Of a stretch of DNA of 64,000 nt, positions 55,245 through 64,000 are shown one piece after another. Positions within the stretch are counted from its first letter, which is position 1. The number at the start of each line of letters is the position of its first letter. The stretch is taken from assembly GCA_020744225.1 (NCBI GenBank), contig JAGMWG010000005.1:806001-870000 (forward strand), in the 5' to 3' direction. The stretch is from Paraphoma chrysanthemicola. Lineage: Eukaryota; Ascomycota; Dothideomycetes; Pleosporales; Phaeosphaeriaceae. The notes beneath the pieces were generated by a model. The model saw only the letters and a program-made list of their open reading frames with translations, had not been told where the DNA came from and searched no databases. Both the position numbers and the translations under genes were made by a program.

Positions 55245-56274
55245 TCACTGTTCTGCGATACAATTCTGCCGTGCGAGAGCCGCGCTCATATCTCGCAAGT
55301 ACTCATCCTCTTGATACTGCGGGCGAGGTGTTCGGAATGGCTTTTCTCTCCTTTCTTCTTTTCCGGGCCGCGCAAGTTGTCCCTTCTCTTTAGGCTTTTC
55401 GGGGGCTTTCTTACTGGCACACCTAGCTATCGAAGGCCCTGCCTGAGTCGACACGGGCTCCAGTCTCATGGAAGCCAAGGATGAGACTAAGGAGTTGTCT
55501 TCTTGCTGGTAGTGGGTAAGAGACTTGTCGGCTTCTCGCTTGTGGTATAAAGAGTTGCGCTTGTGTAGCTGAAGGATTCGTTTAGTCTCGAAAGTATGGC
55601 CGCAGGTACAGGAGATCAGCGAAGCTACTGTAAGCACTGAAGATGGGATAGTGCCTGTTACTGGCCCTAATACTAGGGGAGTCGAAGTCGGATTTGATTG
55701 CGGAGCTGTGAATGGCACTGAGACTGACGTTCTGCCTTTGGGCGTAGACCCGGATCCAAGTCTTTCTGCCTCATGAGTCGTCGAATACCGCAAATGTTCT
55801 TTCAGCCTCTTCTCGTTCGCAAACTTCCTCCCACAAGCACACCATATCTTCTGCGCCGTAGCTTCCGCAGGTGGAATGGGACGCTTCATTGCCACTACTC
55901 CCGAGCCCGCACCCAAACTTGATTCTGGGGCCTGAACCAATTCCACAGTAGTGGAACGCGCACTCATCTGTTGCCACCTGACTCCGCAGCGGCATCTATG
56001 TCTTTGAGATTTATCGTGATTTTTGGAAGTGTTGTCGCTACACCAACAGGCTACAGAGGCTACAGGCCTAGGCATTGAAGCTGGACCTTGAAGCGGTAGC
56101 TGTGACCGCGGCAGCCCTTCCACTGAAGCTTGGAGTCATTGACATGACATTATCACCCTTCTGATGAGTTCCGCAAAGCTGTCTATGACTTAAGTATGTC
56201 TCTGTGTTCTCGAAAATTTTACTGCAAGGGCAGTGAACCTTGAGTGTAGTGGATTTTCCTGCTGCGTCCGCCAT
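55245..56274 (-). CDS. Protein with CxC-type C2H2-like zinc fingers
   Basis: Proposed exons 56274-56149 and 56099-55245 (49-bp intron, GTCATG donor, CACAG acceptor); 326 aa. Exon 1 starts M-A-D-A-A-G-K-S-T-T. Three units share the pattern C-x-C-x(4)-F-x(6)-L-x-x-H-x(5-7)-H: one in exon 1 (H-C-P-C-S-K-I-F), one near residue 130 (W-C-A-C-G-R-K-F) and one near 205 (S-C-T-C-G-H-T-F). A fourth R-C-R-C-G motif may be a decayed unit. One residue between the cysteines instead of two to four makes them unusual C2H2 fingers. The remainder is Ser/Pro/Lys-rich. I do not recognise the family; nucleic-acid or protein binding is a guess from the fingers. The intron was chosen because it is in phase on both sides; a one-base frameshift would be the alternative. 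Confidence 0.6.
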
Positions 56275-57946
56275 TTCGACCTCCTCATTAGATAAGGTGA
56301 TGTAATCGAACAGTAAGCGGAAAGATAAATGTAAGAATCGCAAATGAGGCAGTGTTGTAAACTTGATCTATATTAGCAATCGTGGCTCAAGGTTTCTCTG
56401 GTCAAGTTGGGTCACTTACCGAGTATCATATTCCGCACATTTGAAAAGTTCTTGCACCCAACGGTGTGAAAGCTGGTATGTTATGCTTCTCAAGCTCAGC
56501 CTACCCCGCATCTGTCTACGAAGGGGGGAGTGGCGGGTCTATCTGTGTGGGATTAAGGTCAGATGATAGATTGTATCTGATGGTCTGATTCGCCAGCTGC
56601 GCATACCTCTGTTCAAGTGCATGCTTTGTGCGACGTACGAGCTGATGTGCCCATATGCACATTTACGTGCTTGCATGTATTTCCAGATTTCAGCAATCAG
56701 CACAGCATGTCCAGGCTCAGATAGACTGTGTCGGTTCTTTGCGAGGAGTATGCATACACATACACTCAAAGATAAAATCGAGAGGCTGGCTTGGGTACGT
56801 TGCTTATAAGTGGGCCAAAAGCCGAGATCGGGGGACCTGTAGCGCCGCCCGAGCGTGCATGCAGATAGAAATATGCTGCCTCAGACGGCTGGGCACAAAT
56901 TGGCACGATGGCGTGTCAACGCGACCAGTCCGACCTACTGCACACAAAGTCTTCATAGCGTAGCAGAGTGAATGCTCACCCTACAAGGCTGCACGTTGCG
57001 TAAGAAGGTGCAGCGCGCTACCATGTCTACAAGAGCAGCCTGACGCAGCCACATACAGTGCGAGTGGAGGTGTAAGTCGAGAAGTGAGTGGAGGTGTGAG
57101 TGGGCTGCTCACTCTTGCCTCTCTTGCCTCTCTTTCTGGATTTTCTTGACATGACCTGACATTTTGATATCCTGGCGACACCCTCATGATATGAAATCGT
57201 CCATTATATCTGTTAATACTGGTTTACTTGCCGTGCGTATTTATCATTGAAAGGCTATCTTCGTGCGATTGTATGACGCAAGAATTCTAATTCTATATCG
57301 CCCCTTCCCCAGGCGCGGTACGGTCGCTTCAGTAGCCTTGCTGAAATATGAATGTACACGTCTTTGCCGGACACTGTATGTCTACTAAGATATCAATAGT
57401 TAAGGTGAGCTTGATTTTATCGTTGGAGATATGGTTGAGCAGGTAACATTAAACCCTGCAATCATGGAAAGAAGTCGCATTCTTGTCTCGGATCTTGTTA
57501 CTCAAGACCTCTTATACACCACGGAAGAATCTGTTCAAACTTCCGATCTGTTCTTGATTGTCGCTCTGTGCTTTCACCCGTCAGCAACTCATGATCGTTT
57601 GCGAAGGCATCCACTTGAAGCGGACCGCGGACCAGTCCCACGTGCATACCAGCTCGACTGGTGATGAGCACATGCAACATTATGGCATCAGCGATTCATT
57701 GTGATGACACTTTTGCACTCATCCTCATTGCCGAACCTTCGCTTTTCGTGCTTCAAGCACTTCATCGCGTGTTATTGCGCACTCACGTGTGCCAAGACGT
57801 GTGCCTTCCTCGTTCTTCGTCCGACTCACTCTCACCTCACTACAGCGACTTTTGACTACGTCGTCCATGGCTTTAGATTGTTAAGTAGCGTGGAAAACTT
57901 CTCTACGTTGGCCTGCTAAGACTCAACTTGCAAGGAGGCGCAAGAC
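56275..57946. other. Intergenic, no gene seen
   Basis: 1.67 kb between divergent genes. Open frames at 56539-56963 on both strands are short and uncharacteristic. A short Ser/Glu-coding direct repeat (GTGGAGGTGTRAGT) occurs at about 57063-57101. Confidence 0.5.
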
Positions 57947-59690
57947 ATGGCACGCTTCCCAAGCAGTGAGACCAGCGCGACTAGCGGTAGTGCGAAGAGA
58001 TGGATCAGCGTCAAGCAAGGTAAGTCACGAGCTGTCACTCACCTATGAAATCTAACAACTATCAGGCGGCAAATTGGTTCTCAAGAAGGCATTGTTCGGC
58101 CTGCCGAACGAGTGGCGCGAAGGTGAGCCGCTGCGTTCGACCAGACCAATTTCACACGAAGTCGCCAGCCCGAGTCTCTACAAAGATCTTCTGAATTGCC
58201 ACGACTGGATCGAATGGGCTGAGGAGCGCATGCAAGCCCTGTGGAAATCGTTGGTCGATGCAGATGTTGCTCGCGAGGCCACACTCCAGGATACGAATAC
58301 AAGGATCGGTGAATTACAGCGAGACCACACCATTGACTTCCAAATCGCGCCGCAAGATCAAATTACGTCGCGGGCTGAGAATGATGCGCAGTCTCAGAGA
58401 GATATCGCAGAGAAAGCAGTAGCCCTAGACATTCGCGAGAAAGAACTCCAGGCGGAGCAAGCGAGGTTCGAGCAAATGAAGGCAGAGTCAACAACGTACG
58501 ATACTCTGTGCAAAGAGGTGCAGCGTTTTGGCGAGACCATCAATGGCGCCGTCCGGGAGATGGAATCATTGTCCGACGGCAAGGGCCGCCCGGAGGCAGC
58601 ATACAAGAGGTGGGAGGGAACATACTGTACGGCCGACGTCAAATCTACGCTTCAGAAACTAGGAAAGCAGTACCGTCTGGAAGAAGAGGCCGCTCGAGCG
58701 GAGCATCTTGAGAGATTAACGGCTGTATCGCAGCTCGAAGCGGAGCTCAATGACCTAGCAGCACAGAAAGAAGCGGAAGTTGCGGTCTTAAAAGACAAGC
58801 AATTCAAACTTGAAGAGGCGCAAAAGAAGTTCACAACCAAGGCGCAGCATTTGCGTTCCCAACTAGGTCGAGAGCTGAGTGCAAAGCAAGAGAAAGTGGC
58901 ACTGGAGGCATGGTTCAATCACGAGATCGGGAATTTGAAGCCGGCGATGTTAGCAGACGCAAAGCGCTTTGTTGAAGGCGAGCTGAAGCGTGAATGGGAC
59001 TTGAAAAGCCCGCCACTGCTTGCAGCAATGAAAGAAGAAGGCCGAAAACTCGGGTACAATGCCGGGAAGATCGACGGTCGAACTCAAGGTAGACAAGAAG
59101 TTATTGAGTCAGCAGAAGAGGACGCTGAAAAGAGATTGAGTCTCTGCATTAGGGAAAACAAAGAAGCCATTCATTCTGAGGGTTATCGCCAGGGCCGTGA
59201 AGTGGCGTTTGGTGCGGGATGGGATGCAGGACTCGAGTATGGTCATACCAAAGGTGTTCGTGAAGGCCGTGATCAAGGTTATGAAGCCGGAAAAGAGTGT
59301 GGCGATGCCGAGGGCTACGAGCATGGATGGACTGAGGGCTACGAAGCAGGCAAGGACGAAGGTGATGCCGAGGCCTATCAACGCGGACACGCAGAAGGTG
59401 ACAGCGAAGGTCACGAGAGAGGATACGCCGCTGGTCGTGCAGCGGGTCACTCTCAGGGACATCAGAAGGGCCGGGCGAAGGGATACGATGCGGGCTTGGA
59501 GGATGGCCGTCGCGAAGAACGAAACTTAGCTGAAGAGCGCTTCGACCGTGAGTACGATGCCGGCTACGACAAAGGTCACAATAAAGGCTACAACAAAGGC
59601 TACGACCATGGTTATGAAGACGGCGACCGGGATGGATACAACAAGGGCAGAGACAACGGCTATCGTGATGGCAGAAGGGGACGGAGATAG
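57947..59690 (+). CDS. Coiled-coil protein with a long C-terminal Gly-x-x-x (GX3) array
   Basis: Exons 57947-58019 and 58066-59690 (46-bp intron with CTAAC branch site); 565 aa. After a Ser/Thr-rich start and V-K-Q-G-G-K-L-V-L-K-K, residues about 70-330 are charged and helical with heptad-like Leu/Ala spacing, predicting coiled coil. From about residue 340, and unbroken from 397 to 510, glycine falls at every fourth position, most often as G-Y-x-x, G-H-x-x, G-R-x-x or G-D-x-x, for close to 30 tetrads; a second run of about 11 tetrads ends the protein (524-565). Such GX3 arrays occur in short form in Yae1/Lto1 and FliH proteins, where glycine lines a helix-helix interface, but this array is far longer. 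The 20-residue unit G-Y-E-A-G-K-x-x-G-D-A-E is duplicated within it. No signal peptide or known domain; function unknown. Confidence 0.78.
59181..59690 (+). repeat. 12-bp-periodic coding array (GX3 tetrapeptides)
   Basis: Two blocks of GX3-coding sequence, about 59181-59520 and 59563-59690, with a glycine codon (mostly GGC, GGT or GGA) every 12 bp. Codons between glycines vary, so the array is held at protein level rather than being a young DNA repeat, apart from a duplicated unit at about 59278-59397. Confidence 0.75.
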
Positions 59691-59952
59691 CATAGGCTTC
59701 GAGAGGGGGTTTGCGAATGACTGAGATGATAGTCGATGCCGATATTCGTCGGACCGATACTAAGTAAGAGGGGCTGCAAGCAGCGGAATCAAGACTGATA
59801 TGCTTGCGTGCATACCTTCGCGATACGTTCTCGATGGCTTCAGATAGTCAGTGAGCACTTGTCATTGTGACTGTTCTTTCGCAAATACATACGTCTCCAT
59901 GTCAAGATACTGAAGAACCATTGACTTCTGGGTATATTGCGTCTACTAACGC

Positions 59953-60894
59953 TCATGTAAAACACTCCGCAACAAGTGCAGCAACAACCCACCCAATCCC
60001 CGCACCATCCTTCTCTTCTATCTTCTGCTGAATGACCTCTATCCTCCTACTATCCATACTATCACTTTGCAAAACACACCGTCCCATGTGATCATCAACC
60101 CACTCCACCCTCCCCTTTTCAAGCCTCAACATCTCCCCTACATCCTCATACTTCCCGTCTCCAAGCGGCACAAATCCCCACCCAACTCTCTCTTGCTCCA
60201 TTTTCCTCTTCTCATCTTCAATCCAAACTTCCCATCGTTCATTCCCTGCGCCGTTCTGTGCGCCAGCAAATAAATCCCGGAACCCAAAACGTACACCAAG
60301 TCGAACCGTCTCGAGAACGACATGTCTCGCAAGACATAACTTCACATTTACATCCTTCTTCGTTCTCTTTACCCCTTCATCTCCAAACCCCGTTCCCATA
60401 CCCATGATCGTCTCGACAATTCCCCTCACCACATCCCCAGCCACTCTCTTCCCCTTCCTACTCTTCAACACCGCATCACTCGGATCCCACTTGACGCGCA
60501 CATCGAATTTCCTCACCTTTGCTAACCACGGACACATGTTGACCAGTTTCGCTAAATACCTCCCGATTCTTTTGGCCCAATCGTCCAACACAAAAGTACC
60601 TATACGGCCCTTGAATACGATGGCGATTTCGAGTTCGACTGCGTTTTCGCGCACCCACGACGCATACTCGCTCGCTTCGTTGAATCTATAATCCTGAAGC
60701 GAGAGCAGGGCGTCGGAGCCATAGTGCACGGGATGAATGCGGATGGTAGTGTGTGCGTCGGTGAAGGGGTCGAGCTTGAGCGGAAGACCGAATGTAGAGG
60801 GCGTGCAAGTTGAGGTGGAGAGGTATGCGAATATTTCGTTGCGGAGTTCGGGAGGGAGGTGTGTGAAGAGGTGGCGTGTTGTTGGTGATGCCAT
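59953..60894 (-). CDS. F-box-like hypothetical protein
   Basis: Single exon, 313 aa from the ATG at 60894. The N-terminus L-F-T-H-L-P-P-E-L-R-N-E-I-F-A-Y-L is the F-box-like L-P-x-E-L-R-x-x-I-F core common in large fungal families of 250-400-residue proteins; the rest has the usual mix of hydrophobic strands and charged helices without a named domain. F-box proteins link substrates to SCF ubiquitin ligases through Skp1, but in these short fungal members the partner is rarely known. The middle has a Lys/Arg-rich stretch (K-S-R-K-G-K-R) and the end an aromatic-poor helix. No signal peptide or membrane segment. Confidence 0.75.
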   Translation of the reverse strand: MASPTTRHLFTHLPPELRNEIFAYLSTSTCTPSTFGLPLKLDPFTDAHTTIRIHPVHYGSDALLSLQDYRFNEASEYASWVRENAVELEIAIVFKGRIGTFVLDDWAKRIGRYLAKLVNMCPWLAKVRKFDVRVKWDPSDAVLKSRKGKRVAGDVVRGIVETIMGMGTGFGDEGVKRTKKDVNVKLCLARHVVLETVRLGVRFGFRDLFAGAQNGAGNERWEVWIEDEKRKMEQERVGWGFVPLGDGKYEDVGEMLRLEKGRVEWVDDHMGRCVLQSDSMDSRRIEVIQQKIEEKDGAGIGWVVAALVAECFT

Positions 60895-62245
60895 TTTCGA
60901 GAGGGTTTGCAGGTGGTTGGGGCGAGATGATGAGTTGGCGTGGAGGGTGATGTAATAGATTTGGTGATTGAGTGTGGTGTGAGAGCGAGTCGAGTTAGAC
61001 TCCAGAACGTTATGGTACCAAAATTATGCGTCGGCGTGAGTTATGTCGTGGTAGATCCGGCGATTGATCTTCTTGGCGATAGGACGGCGTGTTACACTTC
61101 GAATTATGTTCGAAGCGTTAGAAGCGATGTGTTGATAGAGCGGGTGGAAACTCGAGAAGTAGTCGTGAAACCCCGAGTCTTCCAAGCTCCAGTTTTGAGT
61201 GACCTCAAGCGACCTCCTGTTCTGGTACCGAGCAACAATAGCGCAGATGGGGACTATGGTCGGTGAATCCCGCCGTCACGTGATGCCGTCTGCCTCCTCG
61301 ACCAGAAATACCGTCAGTGCAGAAGCAAGCCTTACGGCTTGATTGCGCGTTAGCAAGCTTTCGGACATGGTGCATGGTTGCTAGTACCTTTGAACCAATG
61401 AATCCAGTGAAAACGAGTGTTTGTGTGTTCAGGACAAATTTCGCTGGAAAAATTTGGTGCGATGGAAGTTTTGCCGCGGCCGTTGTGGCATCGGGTTCGG
61501 GTCGGCGCGCTACCTATTTTTCGTGCATCGGTAGTGTGGGTGGGAATCGTGATCCCGCGGAATATTTCAGATTAAGCCATGGTTGTTGTTTGTGTACTGC
61601 AGCATTCATATTAGATTGGTGGTTTCGATTGTGCGGATGGTAGTTTGCTAACGTTCATGTGTAGAGTAGAGGCTATGGGGTGCATGTACTTGAGTAGGCA
61701 ATCCTGAATCTTGGTATCTTGAATGCCGCGGACGGGAAAGTGTCTTTAGACTCGAAGTGCTCCGAGAAGAACAGTCATAGCATATAGTATGAAGAGTAAC
61801 AATTCATGTAGCCATGGCGAGTGATGTTTTCAAGTGGTGGGGGTTGCGGTAGGAGAAGCTTGCGGATTTGTTCAAATTCTTCGAATAACAGAAAGACCAG
61901 GACTCGTCGAGAATACCGTGTTATATGTACCAAGGGAACGCGCTGAGATACCTGAGTCACTCGATGTTTCCCCATGGGTCATCAGTGCTGCGCCACGCCC
62001 TTCTCAATTGAAGACGGCTGATTGGTCGATCACCCGTACCACCGCCCTTCCCTGGTGAGCACGAACACAATAAGGAGACAAGCGCAAAGAGTGCGAGCGA
62101 CTCTTCGTCATAGCCTGTCCTCCTCCAGAGTACCTTGAAACTAATAATTGAAGATTGTGAAGTATTCTGAAGGCATTCAAGCTCTGTTATGGTATCTGAG
62201 ATCAACGCCGACCCGACCTAAACGCCATACCAACAATGCATGCTT
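60895..62245. other. Intergenic, no gene seen
   Basis: 1.35 kb between the F-box-like gene start and the NOP7 stop (both minus strand). Plus-strand open frames at 60940-61266 and 61317-61643 overlap the promoter region and have no recognisable content. Confidence 0.5.
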
Positions 62246-64000
62246 TTACAACGCGTCTGCAGCCGCTTTAGCCTTCTCCAGCTTCGCGCGCTTCTTCCTC
62301 AGATTCTCGGATTCGGTGTCGCGCTTGTTCTCGCCAAACTCGATACGCTTGAGCAGCTTGCGCTTCTTGTTGGACAACATCATCTTCTGTCGCTCCCGCT
62401 CTTCCTCCTCCTGGCGCTTCTTCTTGTCAAACTTCTTGCGGATCGCAGCGTTCTGCTCCTTCTTCGTGGGAGCTTTGACTTCGAGCTTCTTGCCGGTAGC
62501 CTCGGCCTCGAGTTCGCGCTGATGTTGCAATCGCGCCGCTTCGCCCTCCGAGATATCGGATTCAGCGTCCGACACATCTTCGAAGCCGTCAAAGTCATCC
62601 GCAGCAGCATCTTCGTCCGAATCGCTGTCGTCCTCGTCGTCATCCTCACTCTCCGCGATGTCCATGCCTTCGCCCACCTCGACAGATCCATCACGATCAA
62701 CGATGCCGTCCATCTTGTCCTCATCATCGTCAACATTGAATGCGTCCTCATCGTCATCAGCCATGTCTTCAAAAGCTTCGGCTTCACCATCCGGTTGCTG
62801 CGCCGCAAGTGGTAGGTTAGGATCGTATTCGCCCTTCTTGGCCTTGACCCAAGGACTTAGATGAGGTGGCAACTCGGCACCAGGAGCGTACAAGTCTGGT
62901 CGTAGGAGCTTTCCCTGGTTTATGCAATCCCACACCCACTGCGGCTGTACGTATGTCCTGCCAGGCATGGTTGATCGAGGCCACTGGGCCGTCGGGGTTG
63001 CGGCATCGCCGTTCGAAGCGTCAGCTGTGGACGCCTCGCTCGGAAGTGGCGGACGATCGATGATTTGATGTGTGATAGCAGGATCCGACTCGTTGGTTGT
63101 GAAAGCGCCATCGCCAAGTATGCTGTCCCAGCCGACTCGTTTGCAGCCAAATGATTTCAGTATGAATTCCAATGATCCCCTGGGAACTTCACGCGACAAG
63201 TAAAAGGTGAATGGAGCGAACAAGGAGGCCACCTCCTTGCTGCTTGCTTGCGGTTGCGGGAGAATATCAGCATCTGGTGCTGTGGGCTCAAACTTGTCGA
63301 TATCGTCATTGTTCTGCTCCTCGTCGTCGTCTTCTTCAGCTGGCGTAGGCTCAGCAGCCTCCACTTCCTCTTCTGGCATTGCTGCGATCCTGTCTGCCAT
63401 GGCTTGCGCCTCAGGGTTGATCTCCATGTCCTCGTCATCGTGTGGAGCGCCATTGGCGGCATTGGCCTTGCCCTCTAGCTGGAAGGCAGCCAACTCGCCA
63501 CCCTGTTCGTCACTCTTGGCGTTGAACTTGGGTGGGTACACAAGGCCGACTGATGTGTACAGGCGGTAGTTGACGAAACCAATGAGCGTCGTGTAGAACT
63601 CGACAAAGGTGCCCATGATCCTGAAGTCGATGTCTCCGCCTGTCCTCTGCACGAAGCGATAGGGAACGAGCCACAGGATATCCTGCCCTTGTATGGTAGC
63701 CTGGTAGTAGATGCCCTTGATGGAGAGGAAGGACTTGCGCAGGGAGTGCGATGTGATTACGTAGTGCTCGAACTCTCGCGTGAGTCTCTGGCAGAGGGCG
63801 ATCGTCTTTGCGGGAATGTGCTCGCTGGAGGGAAGGTTGGCGAACAGGAACAGCATGGACAGGGCATCGTCGAGGTCGCGGAGGGCGTCGACAAAGGTTG
63901 GGTAGCGCTCCTTGATGATGTGATCGAGCTGGACCTTGGGCATGAGATTCTTCTCGAGACGCGCTGCATCTCCAGCCTCGCCGCGGCCGAGCGCACGTCC
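62246..64000 (-). CDS. NOP7: Pescadillo homologue Nop7 (5'-truncated by window end)
   Basis: The frame is open from the window edge (G-R-A-L-G-R-G-E-A-G-D-A-A-R) to the stop at 62246, 584 residues; only the first few dozen residues are missing. The Pescadillo N-terminal domain is clear (K-N-L-M-P-K-V-Q-L-D-H-I-I-K-E-R-Y-P-T-F, then S-I-K-G-I-Y-Y-Q-A and G-F-V-N-Y-R-L-Y). A BRCT domain follows at about residues 255-390 of the visible part, with the conserved W-V-W-D-C-I-N near its end. The C-terminus is a long Asp/Glu-rich stretch and then a Lys/Arg-rich helix. Nop7 joins Erb1 and Ytm1 in the PeBoW complex for 27S pre-rRNA processing and 60S assembly in the nucleolus. No intron in the visible part. 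Confidence 0.95.
   Translation of the reverse strand, partial: GRALGRGEAGDAARLEKNLMPKVQLDHIIKERYPTFVDALRDLDDALSMLFLFANLPSSEHIPAKTIALCQRLTREFEHYVITSHSLRKSFLSIKGIYYQATIQGQDILWLVPYRFVQRTGGDIDFRIMGTFVEFYTTLIGFVNYRLYTSVGLVYPPKFNAKSDEQGGELAAFQLEGKANAANGAPHDDEDMEINPEAQAMADRIAAMPEEEVEAAEPTPAEEDDDEEQNNDDIDKFEPTAPDADILPQPQASSKEVASLFAPFTFYLSREVPRGSLEFILKSFGCKRVGWDSILGDGAFTTNESDPAITHQIIDRPPLPSEASTADASNGDAATPTAQWPRSTMPGRTYVQPQWVWDCINQGKLLRPDLYAPGAELPPHLSPWVKAKKGEYDPNLPLAAQQPDGEAEAFEDMADDDEDAFNVDDDEDKMDGIVDRDGSVEVGEGMDIAESEDDDEDDSDSDEDAAADDFDGFEDVSDAESDISEGEAARLQHQRELEAEATGKKLEVKAPTKKEQNAAIRKKFDKKKRQEEEERERQKMMLSNKKRKLLKRIEFGENKRDTESENLRKKRAKLEKAKAAADAL

Overview
The window looks like nuclear DNA of a filamentous ascomycete, most likely a Dothideomycete. 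The genes carry short GT-AG introns (about 45-90 bp) with CTRAY-type branch sites. The set includes two HET-domain genes, an Alt a 1-like secreted protein, an OrdA-type P450, and fungal housekeeping genes such as RAD2, NOP7, QRI7, NudC, AP180, NOP6 and NVJ2. The class-level guess is inference from gene families. No rRNA gene, tRNA gene, transposon or CRISPR array was recognised.

Layout. 1-5.5 kb: the 5' part of an MFS transporter and a cytochrome P450. 5.5-15 kb: conserved housekeeping genes: a mitochondrial TPR-like protein, NOP6-like RRM protein, molybdopterin synthase large subunit, AIM11 and an NVJ2-type SMP lipid-transfer protein. 15-24.5 kb: a lineage-specific locus interrupted by a stop codon, a Cys-rich hypothetical protein, a glutamate-1-semialdehyde-aminomutase-like enzyme, an RS-rich protein and a methyltransferase. 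25-28.4 kb: AP180-type clathrin adaptor and NudC, divergently transcribed. 29.8-39.7 kb: an accessory stretch with an Alt a 1-like secreted protein, a HET gene whose N-terminus lies in another frame, an NQO-type reductase, a very small secreted protein, a HET gene broken by an in-frame TAA and an MCT-like transporter. 40-49 kb: RAD2/XPG, a patatin-type lipase and QRI7. 49.9-52.7 kb: a five-exon gene for a proline-rich secreted repeat protein with regularly spaced Lys-Arg sites. 53.5-61 kb: a capsule-synthesis-type glycosyltransferase, a CxC zinc-finger protein, a coiled-coil protein ending in a long glycine-every-fourth-residue array, and an F-box-like protein. 62.2-64 kb: NOP7/Pescadillo, cut by the window end.

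The most unusual item is the secreted repeat protein at 49878-52677. It has a signal peptide, about a dozen copies of a degenerate motif (D/N)-x-I-x-(L/I)-G-x-P-S-x-x-V-S-W, and seven Lys-Arg sites in the repeat region. Several of these have the form W-G-K-R or W-D-K-R followed by an X-Ala or X-Pro dipeptide. This layout resembles Kex2/Ste13-processed pheromone and repeat-peptide precursors, and three of its four introns split the repeat at the same position. Exon structures were worked out by eye from splice signals, frame continuity and expected family sequence. Family names come from recognised motifs, not from a database search.
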